Positions 43,002-50,207 of a DNA stretch of 64,000 bases are shown piece after piece. The notes below the pieces were generated by a model, which saw nothing but the letters and a program-made list of their open reading frames with translations, did not search any database and was not told where the DNA came from. The position numbers were made by a program, and so were the translations under genes. The DNA comes from CAVZBW01 sp963773635 (GTDB taxonomy: Bacteria; Actinomycetota; Acidimicrobiia; Acidimicrobiales; RAAP-2). The stretch's first letter is position 1, and every line of letters begins with the position of its first letter. The stretch lies in contig CAVZBW010000005.1 in the NCBI GenBank assembly GCA_963773635.1, positions 1,550,001 through 1,614,000 on the forward strand, read 5' to 3'.

Positions 43002-43046
43002 TTTGGATGCTGCTGATTTGGATGCTGCTGATTTCGGTGCTGCTGA
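43002..43046. repeat. Three tandem 15-bp units between M24 and amidotransferase genes
   Basis: Three units of TTTGGATGCTGCTGA (third copy TTTCGG at its start) lie in the 116-base gap upstream of the amidotransferase gene. On the minus strand they read as EISSI/QISSI-type codons without a stop. They may be a relic of a coding end or a spacer; no promoter was recognised. Confidence 0.85.
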
Positions 43047-43084
43047 TTTCGAGCATGCGCTCCGTCGACGGCTGGTCCCGTGCC

Positions 43085-43792
43085 TCAGGCGGCCGGCGGC
43101 CGGCTGCCCTGCTGGAGTCCGTCGTCGTAGAGCAGGAGGTCCTCGAAGAAGGCGCCAAATGGACGGACCGGGTGCCGGATCTGGATCTCGAGCACCCAGA
43201 GGAGATCGGCCGGGGGGAACTCGATGTCCGACAGCGTCCCGTCGTAGTGCGCGCTGTGGGGAAACTCGGAGAGTCGGTGCCCGGTCAGCTCCAAATTGAG
43301 GACCCATCCCATGGCGCTGGCGCGCTCCCGGGCGAATTCGTACAGCCCGGCGCCGCTCGTCTCGTGCTCCGCCCACTCATCGCGCACCTCGCACCACAGG
43401 CTCCTGACGTCGTGCACGGCTCCGATCATCTCGGCGTCGTCTCCGACGGCGAACGTGTCCCCCGCATCGCCCTCGCACCCGTCGTGAATCGGACCGATGT
43501 CCACGAAGAAGATGTCGTCGTCACCGAGGATGACGCCGGGCTCGGAGGGGTCGTCGAAGCTCTTGGTGGTGTTGACGCCGAAACGCACCAGTACCTTGTG
43601 CCACCCCTTGCGCAGGCCGCGCTCGCGCAGCACCTCGGAGGCAATGGAGCGTCCCTGGTCCTCGGACATGCCGGGGACAACGCGCTCGGCGATCTCCAGG
43701 AGCGCTGCCCGGGTCCTCGCGCGCACGTCGAGCAGCCGACTCTCGCTGAACTGCGGACCGGTGCCCTCGATCTCACGCGGCGAAGGCGTCAT
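43085..43792 (-). CDS. M24-family (creatinase/aminopeptidase fold) protein
   Basis: 235 residues with the pita-bread metal site: FVDIGPIHDGCEGDAGDTF gives the two Asp ligands, GHRLSEFPHSAHYDG the His, WVLEIQIRHP and FFEDLLLY the two Glu. FGVNTTKSFDDPSEPG is the start of the fold. It lacks the N-terminal creatinase domain. Within an operon of nitrogen genes it could cleave an amide or imide such as a creatine-like or dipeptide substrate; a genuine Xaa-Pro-type peptidase is the alternative. Its ATG overlaps the stop of the flavoprotein gene. Confidence 0.82.
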   Translation of the reverse strand: MTPSPREIEGTGPQFSESRLLDVRARTRAALLEIAERVVPGMSEDQGRSIASEVLRERGLRKGWHKVLVRFGVNTTKSFDDPSEPGVILGDDDIFFVDIGPIHDGCEGDAGDTFAVGDDAEMIGAVHDVRSLWCEVRDEWAEHETSGAGLYEFARERASAMGWVLNLELTGHRLSEFPHSAHYDGTLSDIEFPPADLLWVLEIQIRHPVRPFGAFFEDLLLYDDGLQQGSRPPAA

Positions 43793-44478
43793 CGAGCCCC
43801 TGCCCCGGGACGGCGGTAGTCGGTGACGTACGGCGGCGCCCCCAACGCGCCCTCCAGCCGGGGATCGGGACGCGCCGGCTCCTGGAGCGTGCGGATGGGC
43901 ACGACCCCCGCCCAGATGGGGAGCGCGTAGTCCTCCTCGTTGTCATCGGGCCAACCGGTCCTCACCTTGGCGGAGGCCTCGACGATGGGCAGACGCAGGA
44001 GCATGGTGGCGCGCAGCTCCTTTTCGGTCGGCTCGCGTGCGTCGGCGGTCCGGCCGGGGATCACGTGCTCGACCAGCCCCTCGAGGCCTCGACGCTTCTC
44101 GTCGAGGTCCCGTACCTCCGTCGCCTGGCCGATCAGCACGACGGAGCGGTAGTTGATATCCGTGTTGTAGGTGGAGCGGGCGACCACCAGCCCGTCGACC
44201 AGGGTGACGGTCATGCACACCTCCACCCCCTCGGTCCGGGCCGTCCGAAACAGCCGGCTGGCCGCCGAGCCGTGGAGGTAGACGACGTCGCCGTCGCGTC
44301 CGTAGGCGAGCGGGATGACCACCGGGAACCCCTGGGCCGTGACGACGCCGACGTGGCAGACGATGCCGTCGTCCAGGATCGCATCGATGGTCGCCCGGTC
44401 GTAGGCCGCACGGTGGGCATAGCGGCGGATAGTTGCCCGGTCTGAAGCTGGCTCGCCCTCGGCGACTCCAAGTGTCAT
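43789..44478 (-). CDS. Pyridoxamine 5'-phosphate oxidase-like FMN-binding split-barrel protein
   Basis: 229 residues from ATG 44478. RRYAHRAAYDRATIDAILDD, CHVGVVTAQGFPVVIPLAYG, VYLHGSAASRLFR and YRSVVLIGQATEV match the FMN-binding NimA/PPOX-like group that has HxG and split-barrel features. C-terminal IWAGVVPI also fits. Function in the family ranges from nitroreduction to haem binding. First gene of the minus-strand run reaching the split glutamate synthase. Its start codon lies within one of two 23-base direct repeats. Confidence 0.83.
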   Translation of the reverse strand: MTLGVAEGEPASDRATIRRYAHRAAYDRATIDAILDDGIVCHVGVVTAQGFPVVIPLAYGRDGDVVYLHGSAASRLFRTARTEGVEVCMTVTLVDGLVVARSTYNTDINYRSVVLIGQATEVRDLDEKRRGLEGLVEHVIPGRTADAREPTEKELRATMLLRLPIVEASAKVRTGWPDDNEEDYALPIWAGVVPIRTLQEPARPDPRLEGALGAPPYVTDYRRPGAGAR

Positions 44479-44523
44479 GGAACCAGTGTGGCACCCGCAA
44501 TCATGGAAACAGTGTTGCACCCG
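44475..44523. repeat. Two 23-bp direct repeats spanning the flavoprotein start codon
   Basis: A 23-base segment at 44475-44497 recurs at 44501-44523 with two mismatches (26-base period). The first copy includes the ATG of the minus-strand flavoprotein, and the second places another ATG 26 bases upstream, out of frame. Each contains GGAA(A/C)CAGTGT(T/G)GCACCCG, so a duplicated binding site is possible. Confidence 0.9.
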
Positions 44524-44632
44524 AGGAAACAACCTTGGTTACCGGCGTGTTACGGCTGAGCAGCGCTCCGAGACTTTTAACCGCGGGGCAACATTTCGCA
44601 ACAGTGCGGTAACCAAGCCTCGTTTCCTCCAA

Positions 44633-44673
44633 GGCAACATTGTTGCCAAACGAGCAGGGCAACATTTGTTGCC
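44633..44673. promoter_or_regulatory. Paired palindromic operators upstream of the GmaS-like gene
   Basis: GGCAACA-T-TGTTGCC (44633-44647) and GGCAACA-TT-TGTTGCC (44658-44673) are two perfect 7-bp inverted repeats with centres about 25 bases apart. A third half site, GGCAACATTTCGCAAC, starts at 44587. They sit 32-72 bases before ATG 44705, where a repressor would act, in the 226-base divergent gap shared with the flavoprotein operon. Confidence 0.75.
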
Positions 44674-44704
44674 AACCAAGCGTCGGCCACGAGGAGAGCC
44701 CAAC

Positions 44705-46108
44705 ATGGCAACCGTCCTTACCCCGGCAGCGACCAACGGTGCCCGGGGGGCGCCGGTGGCGAGCCGGGACGACCTGGAGCGGGCCATCGCTCGTGACGGG
44801 ATCGAGTTCCTCTTCGCGATGTTCGTGGACCTGCACGGCAAGCCCTGCGCCAAGCTGGTCCCCGTCACCGCGCTGGACCAGCTGCTGGAGGACGGCGCCG
44901 GCTTCGCCGGCTTCGCGGCGGGCCCCATGGGGCAGACGCCGGCCTCACCCGACATCCTGGCCATGCCGGACCTCTCCTCGTACATGCCGGCACCCTGGCG
45001 CCCGGGTCTGGGCATCGTCCAATGCGATCCGTACGTGGAGGGAGAGCCCTGGCCGTACGCCCCGCGGGTCATCCTGCGACGGGCCCTCGAGCGGCTCGAG
45101 GCGAGCGGCCTGTCGATGCGGGCCGGCGCAGAGGCCGAGTACTTCCTGGTGCGCCACACAGCAGACGGGGGCATCGAGGTGGCGGACTCGCGTGACCGTG
45201 CGGCCCTTCCCTGCTACGACGCCCGAGCCCTCACCCGCATGTACGACCACCTGACCTCGGTGGCGCGTCTGCAGAGCCAGCTCGGCTGGTCCAACTACGC
45301 GAACGACCACGAGGATGCCAACGGCCAGTTCGAGCAGAACTTCCGGTACGCCGAGCCCCTCGTCACCGCCGACCGGATCATCGTCTTCCGCTACATGGTG
45401 CACACGCTGGCGAGCGACGCCGGGATGCTCGCGACGTTCATGCCCAAGCCCTTTGGCCACCTGACCGGCAACGGGTTGCACATGCACACGAGCCTGTGGG
45501 ACCTGGACGGCTCCCCGCTCTGCTTCGACGAGGACGACCCCCGCGGCCTCGGGCTCGCCGACCTCGCCTACCGCTACCTCGGCGGCCTCCTGGCACATGC
45601 CCCGGCGATGACCGCCCTCACCTGCCCCACGGTCAACTCGTACAAGCGGCTGGCCGCGGCGGCGCCCAACTCGGGAGCCGCGTGGTCGCCCGCCTACGCC
45701 ACCTACGGGGGAAACGACCGGACCCAGATGCTGCGAATCCCCGAGCCGGGCCGAGTGGAGAACCGCTGCATCGACGGAGCGGCCAACCCCTACCTGGCGC
45801 TCACCGCCCAGGTGGCGGCCGGGCTGGACGGCATCGAGCGCCAACTCGATCCCGGCGACCCTTGCTCGTCCAACCTGCACGGGATGGATGCCGAGCGCGC
45901 GACCGCACTCGGGCTGGCGAAGCTCCCCGGCACCCTGCTCGAGGCCCTGGACAACCTCGAGCGCGACACCGTGCTTCGCGACGCGCTCGGCAAGACGCCC
46001 GACGGCGACTACGTCGACTACTTCGTCGAGGTGAAGCGGGCCGAGTTCCACGCCTACCACGCCCAGGTCTCCCGCTGGGAGATCGACTCCTACCTCAGCC
46101 TCTTCTGA
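44705..46108 (+). CDS. Type III glutamine synthetase-like, probable gamma-glutamylmethylamide synthetase (GmaS/GlnT)
   Basis: 467-residue ATP-dependent ligase. FLFAMFVDLHGKPCAKLVPV, GAGFAGFAAGPMGQTPASPD and YVEGEPWPYAPRVILRRAL match the N-terminus of GmaS/GlnT rather than GlnA. The active site is complete: AEAEYFLVRH, NDHEDANGQFEQNF, KPFGHLTGNGLHMHTSLWD, CPTVNSYKRL, and NDRTQMLRIPEPGRVENRC. GmaS joins glutamate to methylamine, and its product feeds MgsABC, whose homologues are encoded on the opposite strand 1.7 kb away. GlnT with ammonia or another amine as substrate is the alternative. Transcribed with an APC permease behind two palindromes. Confidence 0.83.
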   Translation: MATVLTPAATNGARGAPVASRDDLERAIARDGIEFLFAMFVDLHGKPCAKLVPVTALDQLLEDGAGFAGFAAGPMGQTPASPDILAMPDLSSYMPAPWRPGLGIVQCDPYVEGEPWPYAPRVILRRALERLEASGLSMRAGAEAEYFLVRHTADGGIEVADSRDRAALPCYDARALTRMYDHLTSVARLQSQLGWSNYANDHEDANGQFEQNFRYAEPLVTADRIIVFRYMVHTLASDAGMLATFMPKPFGHLTGNGLHMHTSLWDLDGSPLCFDEDDPRGLGLADLAYRYLGGLLAHAPAMTALTCPTVNSYKRLAAAAPNSGAAWSPAYATYGGNDRTQMLRIPEPGRVENRCIDGAANPYLALTAQVAAGLDGIERQLDPGDPCSSNLHGMDAERATALGLAKLPGTLLEALDNLERDTVLRDALGKTPDGDYVDYFVEVKRAEFHAYHAQVSRWEIDSYLSLF

Positions 46109-46176
46109 TTCACCGGCAAGCCCATCCGACAAGACCCGAGCCACAAGACCCGAGCAACAAGACAAGGAGCCAGCGC

Positions 46177-47805
46177 ATGAGTACCGATACCACGGGCGCG
46201 ATGCCCGATATCGAGACCTCCCTCCACCGGGGCACCAACTGGTGGGGTGCCTTCGTCATCGGCTTGGCCGGCACGATCCTCGTCACGGGGATCGTGCCGT
46301 TTGCCGTGTCGTCGATGGGCGCGGCGGCCATCCCCGCCATCGCCCTCGTGGTGGTCCTGGGCATGGTCCTCTGCCTTTGCATGGCCGAGATGGCCGCGAT
46401 GCTGCCGCATCGGACCGGCGGCCTGCCCTCGTTCGCGTACGACGCCTTCAAGCCGCTCGGGCACGGCATCGCCAAGCACATCGGGGGCGTCTCGGGCTGG
46501 GGCTATTGGCTCGGATGGTTCCCCGTCGCACCGATCAACATGATCCTGGCCGCCGGGTACATCGCGGTGCTCTTCCACGTCCCGCTAGGGCGCTCGCTCC
46601 TGCCGCTCGGCACCGTGGGGACACCGATCACGGTGGGCGTCCTGACCATCACCATCGTCGCCCTCTTGGCGCTCTACGTGCCGTGCTACCTGGGTATCCG
46701 GCTCGGTGCCGGCTTTGCGACGCTGCTCGGCGTCGTCTCGATGGTGCCGCTGACCCTGCTCGTCATCCTGCCCATCTTCAAGCCGAGCACCTTCCACTGG
46801 TCGAACGTCTCGGGCTTCCACTTCGCCAGTCCCAAGGCGGCCGGGTTCACGTTCTTCATGGCGTGGGTCTTCGTCATCTCGTGGAACGCCCTGGCGATGG
46901 AGGCGGCGGCTTGCTACGTCGGCGAGTGCCGAGACCCGCATCGGGACGCCAAGATCGCCCTCACGGCCGAAGGCCTGTACGGGGTCTTCATCTACATCGC
47001 CACCGCCGTCGTGTTCGTCGCGGTCCTCGGGGCCTCCCTCAAGACGGCCGACCCGCTCACGCTGTACACGAGCTTCTGTGACCACATCTTTGGCAACGCC
47101 CCGTGGGTCAAGTACCTCATCGGGATCCCGCTGGTCCTTGCCCTGATCCTCTCGGTGCTCAACGCCATCATGGGCGTAGGACGGTCGCTCTTCCAGGCCT
47201 CGGAGGACGGGCTCCTGCCCCGCTGGTTCATGCACAAGAACAGGCACCACGTGCCGGACCGGGCCATGGCGTTCAACGTCGTGTGCGCCGTCATCGTGGC
47301 CTTCTTCGGGTCGCCGGTGCGGATCTACATCTTCTCCAACGTGGGATACCTCGCGGCGGTCATCCCCGCCTTTGTGGGCTACTTCCTGATGCGCCAACTC
47401 CAGCCCGAGCGGCGCAGCCCCTTCCGGCTCCCGGGCTACTTCAAGTACATCGCGCTCCTGGCGGGGGCCTTCTTCACCTTCACGTTCATCGTGGGAGGTT
47501 GGAACTCCCCCGGGGTGGTGGTGGGGGCGGGCACGTCGCACTTCCTCTTCATCCTCGGCATCATCATCGTGGCGGCGTACGTACCCCTCTTCGCCTGGCG
47601 AGCGTGGATGGACCGTCGGCTCGGGTCCGCACTCCCCCCCGCAGTGCACGAGCCCATCGCCTCCCCGCTGGCGGCGGCCATCGCCGAGACCGTCGAGTCC
47701 CAGGGACGTGCGACCGAGCCCGCCGTCCGGGCCGCGGAGCAACCGGCCGGGCCGGTCGGCGTGCCCCTTACGGCCGAGATGCGCGACGTCGGGGAGATCA
47801 GCTGA
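46177..47805 (+). CDS. APC-superfamily amino acid/amine permease
   Basis: 542-residue transporter with about 12 hydrophobic segments. The first, WWGAFVIGLAGTILVTGIVP, has the Gly-rich unwound helix of the APC fold. MAEMAAMLPHRTGGLPSFAY matches the second helix region of amino-acid/ethanolamine-type permeases, and WVFVISWNALAMEAAACYVG the sixth. ATG 46177 has AAGGAG 11 bases upstream. The C-terminal 60 residues are hydrophilic. It follows the GS-like ligase, so it probably imports the amine or amino acid that the ligase uses. Confidence 0.87.
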   Translation: MSTDTTGAMPDIETSLHRGTNWWGAFVIGLAGTILVTGIVPFAVSSMGAAAIPAIALVVVLGMVLCLCMAEMAAMLPHRTGGLPSFAYDAFKPLGHGIAKHIGGVSGWGYWLGWFPVAPINMILAAGYIAVLFHVPLGRSLLPLGTVGTPITVGVLTITIVALLALYVPCYLGIRLGAGFATLLGVVSMVPLTLLVILPIFKPSTFHWSNVSGFHFASPKAAGFTFFMAWVFVISWNALAMEAAACYVGECRDPHRDAKIALTAEGLYGVFIYIATAVVFVAVLGASLKTADPLTLYTSFCDHIFGNAPWVKYLIGIPLVLALILSVLNAIMGVGRSLFQASEDGLLPRWFMHKNRHHVPDRAMAFNVVCAVIVAFFGSPVRIYIFSNVGYLAAVIPAFVGYFLMRQLQPERRSPFRLPGYFKYIALLAGAFFTFTFIVGGWNSPGVVVGAGTSHFLFILGIIIVAAYVPLFAWRAWMDRRLGSALPPAVHEPIASPLAAAIAETVESQGRATEPAVRAAEQPAGPVGVPLTAEMRDVGEIS

Positions 47806-47808
47806 ACC

Positions 47809-48357
47809 ATGGCCTCCGCCACGGTCTCCGACCTCGCCACCTCAGTGCCCAACCCAGCGCCAGCCCCGTCGCCACGCCAGGGGATCGGGCGCCTCTTCCG
47901 CAGGAAGGGGCGCTTCGACCCCCAACCCACCCAGGCCGCCAGCGTCCTCCTCGCCTCGTACGGGGGGCCGTTCTCCAAGTCGGCCATCGCCGAGGCGGTC
48001 CGGCTCAGCGAGGGTGGTCCCGTCGCGGTCTTGGTCATCGCCCGCGTCTACGGATCGGCGTTTGGATTGCCCAACCCCGGCCTGCTCCCCACCCGCAAGG
48101 AGATGGAGGAGCAGCGGGCCAAGGTGCAGAAGGCCATCACGGCCATCGAGCGCAAGAAGCTCGAGGGCTGGGGTCAGGTGGCGGCATCCCGGCGCCCGGC
48201 CAAGACGATCGGCCGGGTGGCCGAGGCCCGCGGCGTGCGCCAGGTGGTGTTGTGCACAGCCACCCCGCCCGGATGGCGGCGCGTCGTGGAGGGCGATCCC
48301 GTCAAGGAGGTCCGGAGACGGGTGGGCCCCGGGGTCGCGGTCACTCAGGTCGCCTGA
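47809..48357 (+). CDS. Universal-stress-like protein accompanying the permease
   Basis: 182 residues starting four bases after the permease stop. After a basic stretch (RRKGRF), ASVLLASYGGPFSKSAIAEA, VAVLVIARVYGS and VAEARGVRQVVLCTATPPGW resemble a UspA/HUP-like nucleotide-binding fold, though the Gly-rich ATP loop is weak. Close coupling to a transporter is common for Usp domains that modulate transport. Function uncertain. Confidence 0.6.
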   Translation: MASATVSDLATSVPNPAPAPSPRQGIGRLFRRKGRFDPQPTQAASVLLASYGGPFSKSAIAEAVRLSEGGPVAVLVIARVYGSAFGLPNPGLLPTRKEMEEQRAKVQKAITAIERKKLEGWGQVAASRRPAKTIGRVAEARGVRQVVLCTATPPGWRRVVEGDPVKEVRRRVGPGVAVTQVA

Positions 48358-48428
48358 CCATCACGTGAGCACCGCATCGACCCTGGCTCGTCGCCGGGGT
48401 CGATGCGGGAAAGGAGATTGAGGTACCC

Positions 48429-48953
48429 ATGTCCATCTACCTGAGCATGCAGCGGGTCCGCTTCTCGAGCCCCGACGGGTATGAGAAGTTCCGGTTGGTC
48501 TTTGGCGACGTCCGGCACCACCTGATGAGCAAGCCCGGCTTCCTCCATCTCACGTGGTGGACGCACCCGGACTACCCCGACTGGTTCAACGAGGTCAGCT
48601 TCTGGGCCAGCAAGGAGGCCCTCAACGACTGGCACATGGACACCTACCACAAGCACGCCAAAGAGTGGGCGGCCAACGGCGCCATCATGGAGGACATCAT
48701 CACCAACTTCGAGCTGGTGGGCACCCGCTTGCTCCGGATCTGCCCCACCTGTGGCACCCTGCAGGACAAGCCGTACGAGCTGGCCCAGGAACAGGCGGTG
48801 CTGCGAGAGACCTGCCCCAACTGCGGCTTCCATTTCCCCGTGGCGACCGAGACCCCCACCAGCACCGCGGTGTTCAAGGACCTTCTCGGACCGGCCGACG
48901 AGACGCTCAACGGCCCGGCCGTCTTGGAGGAGGCCATCGAGCCGAGCGGCTGA
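48429..48953 (+). CDS. Antibiotic-biosynthesis-monooxygenase-like domain fused to a zinc ribbon
   Basis: 174 residues. Residues 1-100 resemble a dimeric alpha-beta barrel (ABM): VRFSSPDGYEKFRLVFGDVR, HHLMSKPGFLHLTWWTHP, NEVSFWASKEALNDWHMDTY with HKHAKEW. Residues 105-132 hold CPTCG and CPNCGF, a four-Cys zinc ribbon. I do not recognise this combination as a named family. Last gene of the run with GmaS-like ligase and permease, so it may act on the same amine compound or sense it. A GGAAAGGAG ribosome site precedes the ATG. Confidence 0.7.
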   Translation: MSIYLSMQRVRFSSPDGYEKFRLVFGDVRHHLMSKPGFLHLTWWTHPDYPDWFNEVSFWASKEALNDWHMDTYHKHAKEWAANGAIMEDIITNFELVGTRLLRICPTCGTLQDKPYELAQEQAVLRETCPNCGFHFPVATETPTSTAVFKDLLGPADETLNGPAVLEEAIEPSG

Positions 48954-49057
48954 CCCGAAAACCACGGTCCCTGGCACGCGCTGGCCGCGCGCCATTGCGG
49001 GCCGCGGAGTCTGGCACCATCCGTGGCGGTGCCAGGGCCCGACCATAAGCTTCGGCC

Positions 49058-49987
49058 GTGACCGACCTACGTCGACGGCATCTCCCTCGACGGCCGCCCG
49101 CGAGAGCGTTCGCGGTCGCCTGGGCGGTCGTCGGGATCGGGCTCGCCGGGATCTTCCCCGCCGCTGCCGGTGCGGCAACAACCCACCGGGACAAGTCGAC
49201 GACCACGACGGAGCGCACCACGACCACCTCCACCGCGCCACAGCCCAGGACGAGTTGCCAATCGGTCGCGTATATCGGGGACTCCACCTCGGAGAGCCTC
49301 GTCTCCGACGTCTACATCGATCCCTCGCAGCAGCTCCCGGCGCAGTTCCAGCGGGTCGGCGTGCAGGACGTCAACCTCCAGATCTCCGGTGCCCGCTCCA
49401 TCGTCGAGACGTACGAGGGCGAGCCCAACGCGTACACCGTGGCTCAACAGTTGCTGAGCCAGGGCTTCCACGGCTGCTGGGTGATCGCGATGGGCACCAA
49501 CGACGCGGCCGACGTCGCCGCCGGGTCGAACGTGCTGATGCCCGAACGGATCCAGCGCATGGAGTCGCTCATCGGCAACCAGCCCGTCCTGTGGATCAAC
49601 GTGCTTTCGCTGTTGAGCTCCGGGTACTACGCGGAGTCGGGGATGGCAGAGTGGGACCAGGACCTCGTGCAGGCCTGCCCGCAGTACCCGGACATGGACG
49701 TCTACGACTGGGCCTCCGTGGCGCAGGACCAGCCCTCGTGGTTCATCTCCGACGACATCCACTACGGCTCGGCCGGGTCGGCGGCACGCTCCGCGGACAT
49801 CGCCAACGCGCTCGCTGCGGCCTTCCCGGCGACGCCTCCCGGTGAGTCCAAGCACACGACCGCCTCTGGCCACTCGCACCGGGCGAAGACGACATCGGCG
49901 CGATCCAAAGACTCCTCGCGCGGCGATAACGGATCCCGCCGCTCGACCACCACCACCACGGCGCCCCGCAACTGCGTGGTCCCGTAG
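49058..49987 (+). CDS. Secreted SGNH/GDSL-like hydrolase
   Basis: 309 residues from GTG 49058. N-terminus RRRHLPRRPPAR, then a hydrophobic segment and AAAGAA cleavage region form a Sec signal. A Thr-rich linker follows. The catalytic domain has YIGDSTSESL (Ser block), MGTNDAADVAAG (Asn block) and FISDDIHYGSAGSAAR (Asp/His block). The C-terminus is again rich in Ser, Thr and Lys/Arg. Typical of extracellular esterases or cell-wall O-acetyl hydrolases in actinobacteria; substrate unknown. Confidence 0.82.
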   Translation: MTDLRRRHLPRRPPARAFAVAWAVVGIGLAGIFPAAAGAATTHRDKSTTTTERTTTTSTAPQPRTSCQSVAYIGDSTSESLVSDVYIDPSQQLPAQFQRVGVQDVNLQISGARSIVETYEGEPNAYTVAQQLLSQGFHGCWVIAMGTNDAADVAAGSNVLMPERIQRMESLIGNQPVLWINVLSLLSSGYYAESGMAEWDQDLVQACPQYPDMDVYDWASVAQDQPSWFISDDIHYGSAGSAARSADIANALAAAFPATPPGESKHTTASGHSHRAKTTSARSKDSSRGDNGSRRSTTTTTAPRNCVVP

Positions 49988-50019
49988 CGGCTGTCGGCGG
50001 GGACGGCCGCCGATTCGCG

Positions 50020-50106
50020 TCAGGCCGGGCGACCCTGTGCGGCGAGCGCCTTCAGAAACTCGATGATCGCCGGGAGGAGGTGGTGATGATGAGCGAGCGT
50101 ATTCAT
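50020..50106 (-). CDS. Possible 28-residue small protein
   Basis: In the 220-base gap between two convergent genes, an ATG at 50106 opens a frame of 28 residues, with HHHH at positions 6-9, then an amphipathic stretch LLPAIIEFLKALAAQG. No ribosome site is seen but TTTAATGTT just upstream could be a -10 for a leaderless message. The composition looks protein-like, but no family is recognised; it may be chance. Confidence 0.25.
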   Translation of the reverse strand: MNTLAHHHHLLPAIIEFLKALAAQGRPA

Positions 50107-50172
50107 GCGAAGAACATTAAATCGGCGTCCGTCGTGCGGCAATCGAACGCGCCGCGGTGTCGCGCCGGCATC

Positions 50173-50197
50173 GCGGTGACGCCATCTTCGTCACCGC
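50173..50197. terminator. Bidirectional terminator between the SGNH and acyl-CoA ligase genes
   Basis: GCGGTGACG and CGTCACCGC form a perfect 9-bp stem with a 7-base loop, followed on the plus side by a pyrimidine tract CCCGTCTCCCTTT. It stands 11 bases beyond the acyl-CoA ligase stop on the minus strand and 186 beyond the SGNH stop, so it can serve both convergent genes. Confidence 0.7.
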
Positions 50198-50207
50198 CCG
50201 TCTCCCT

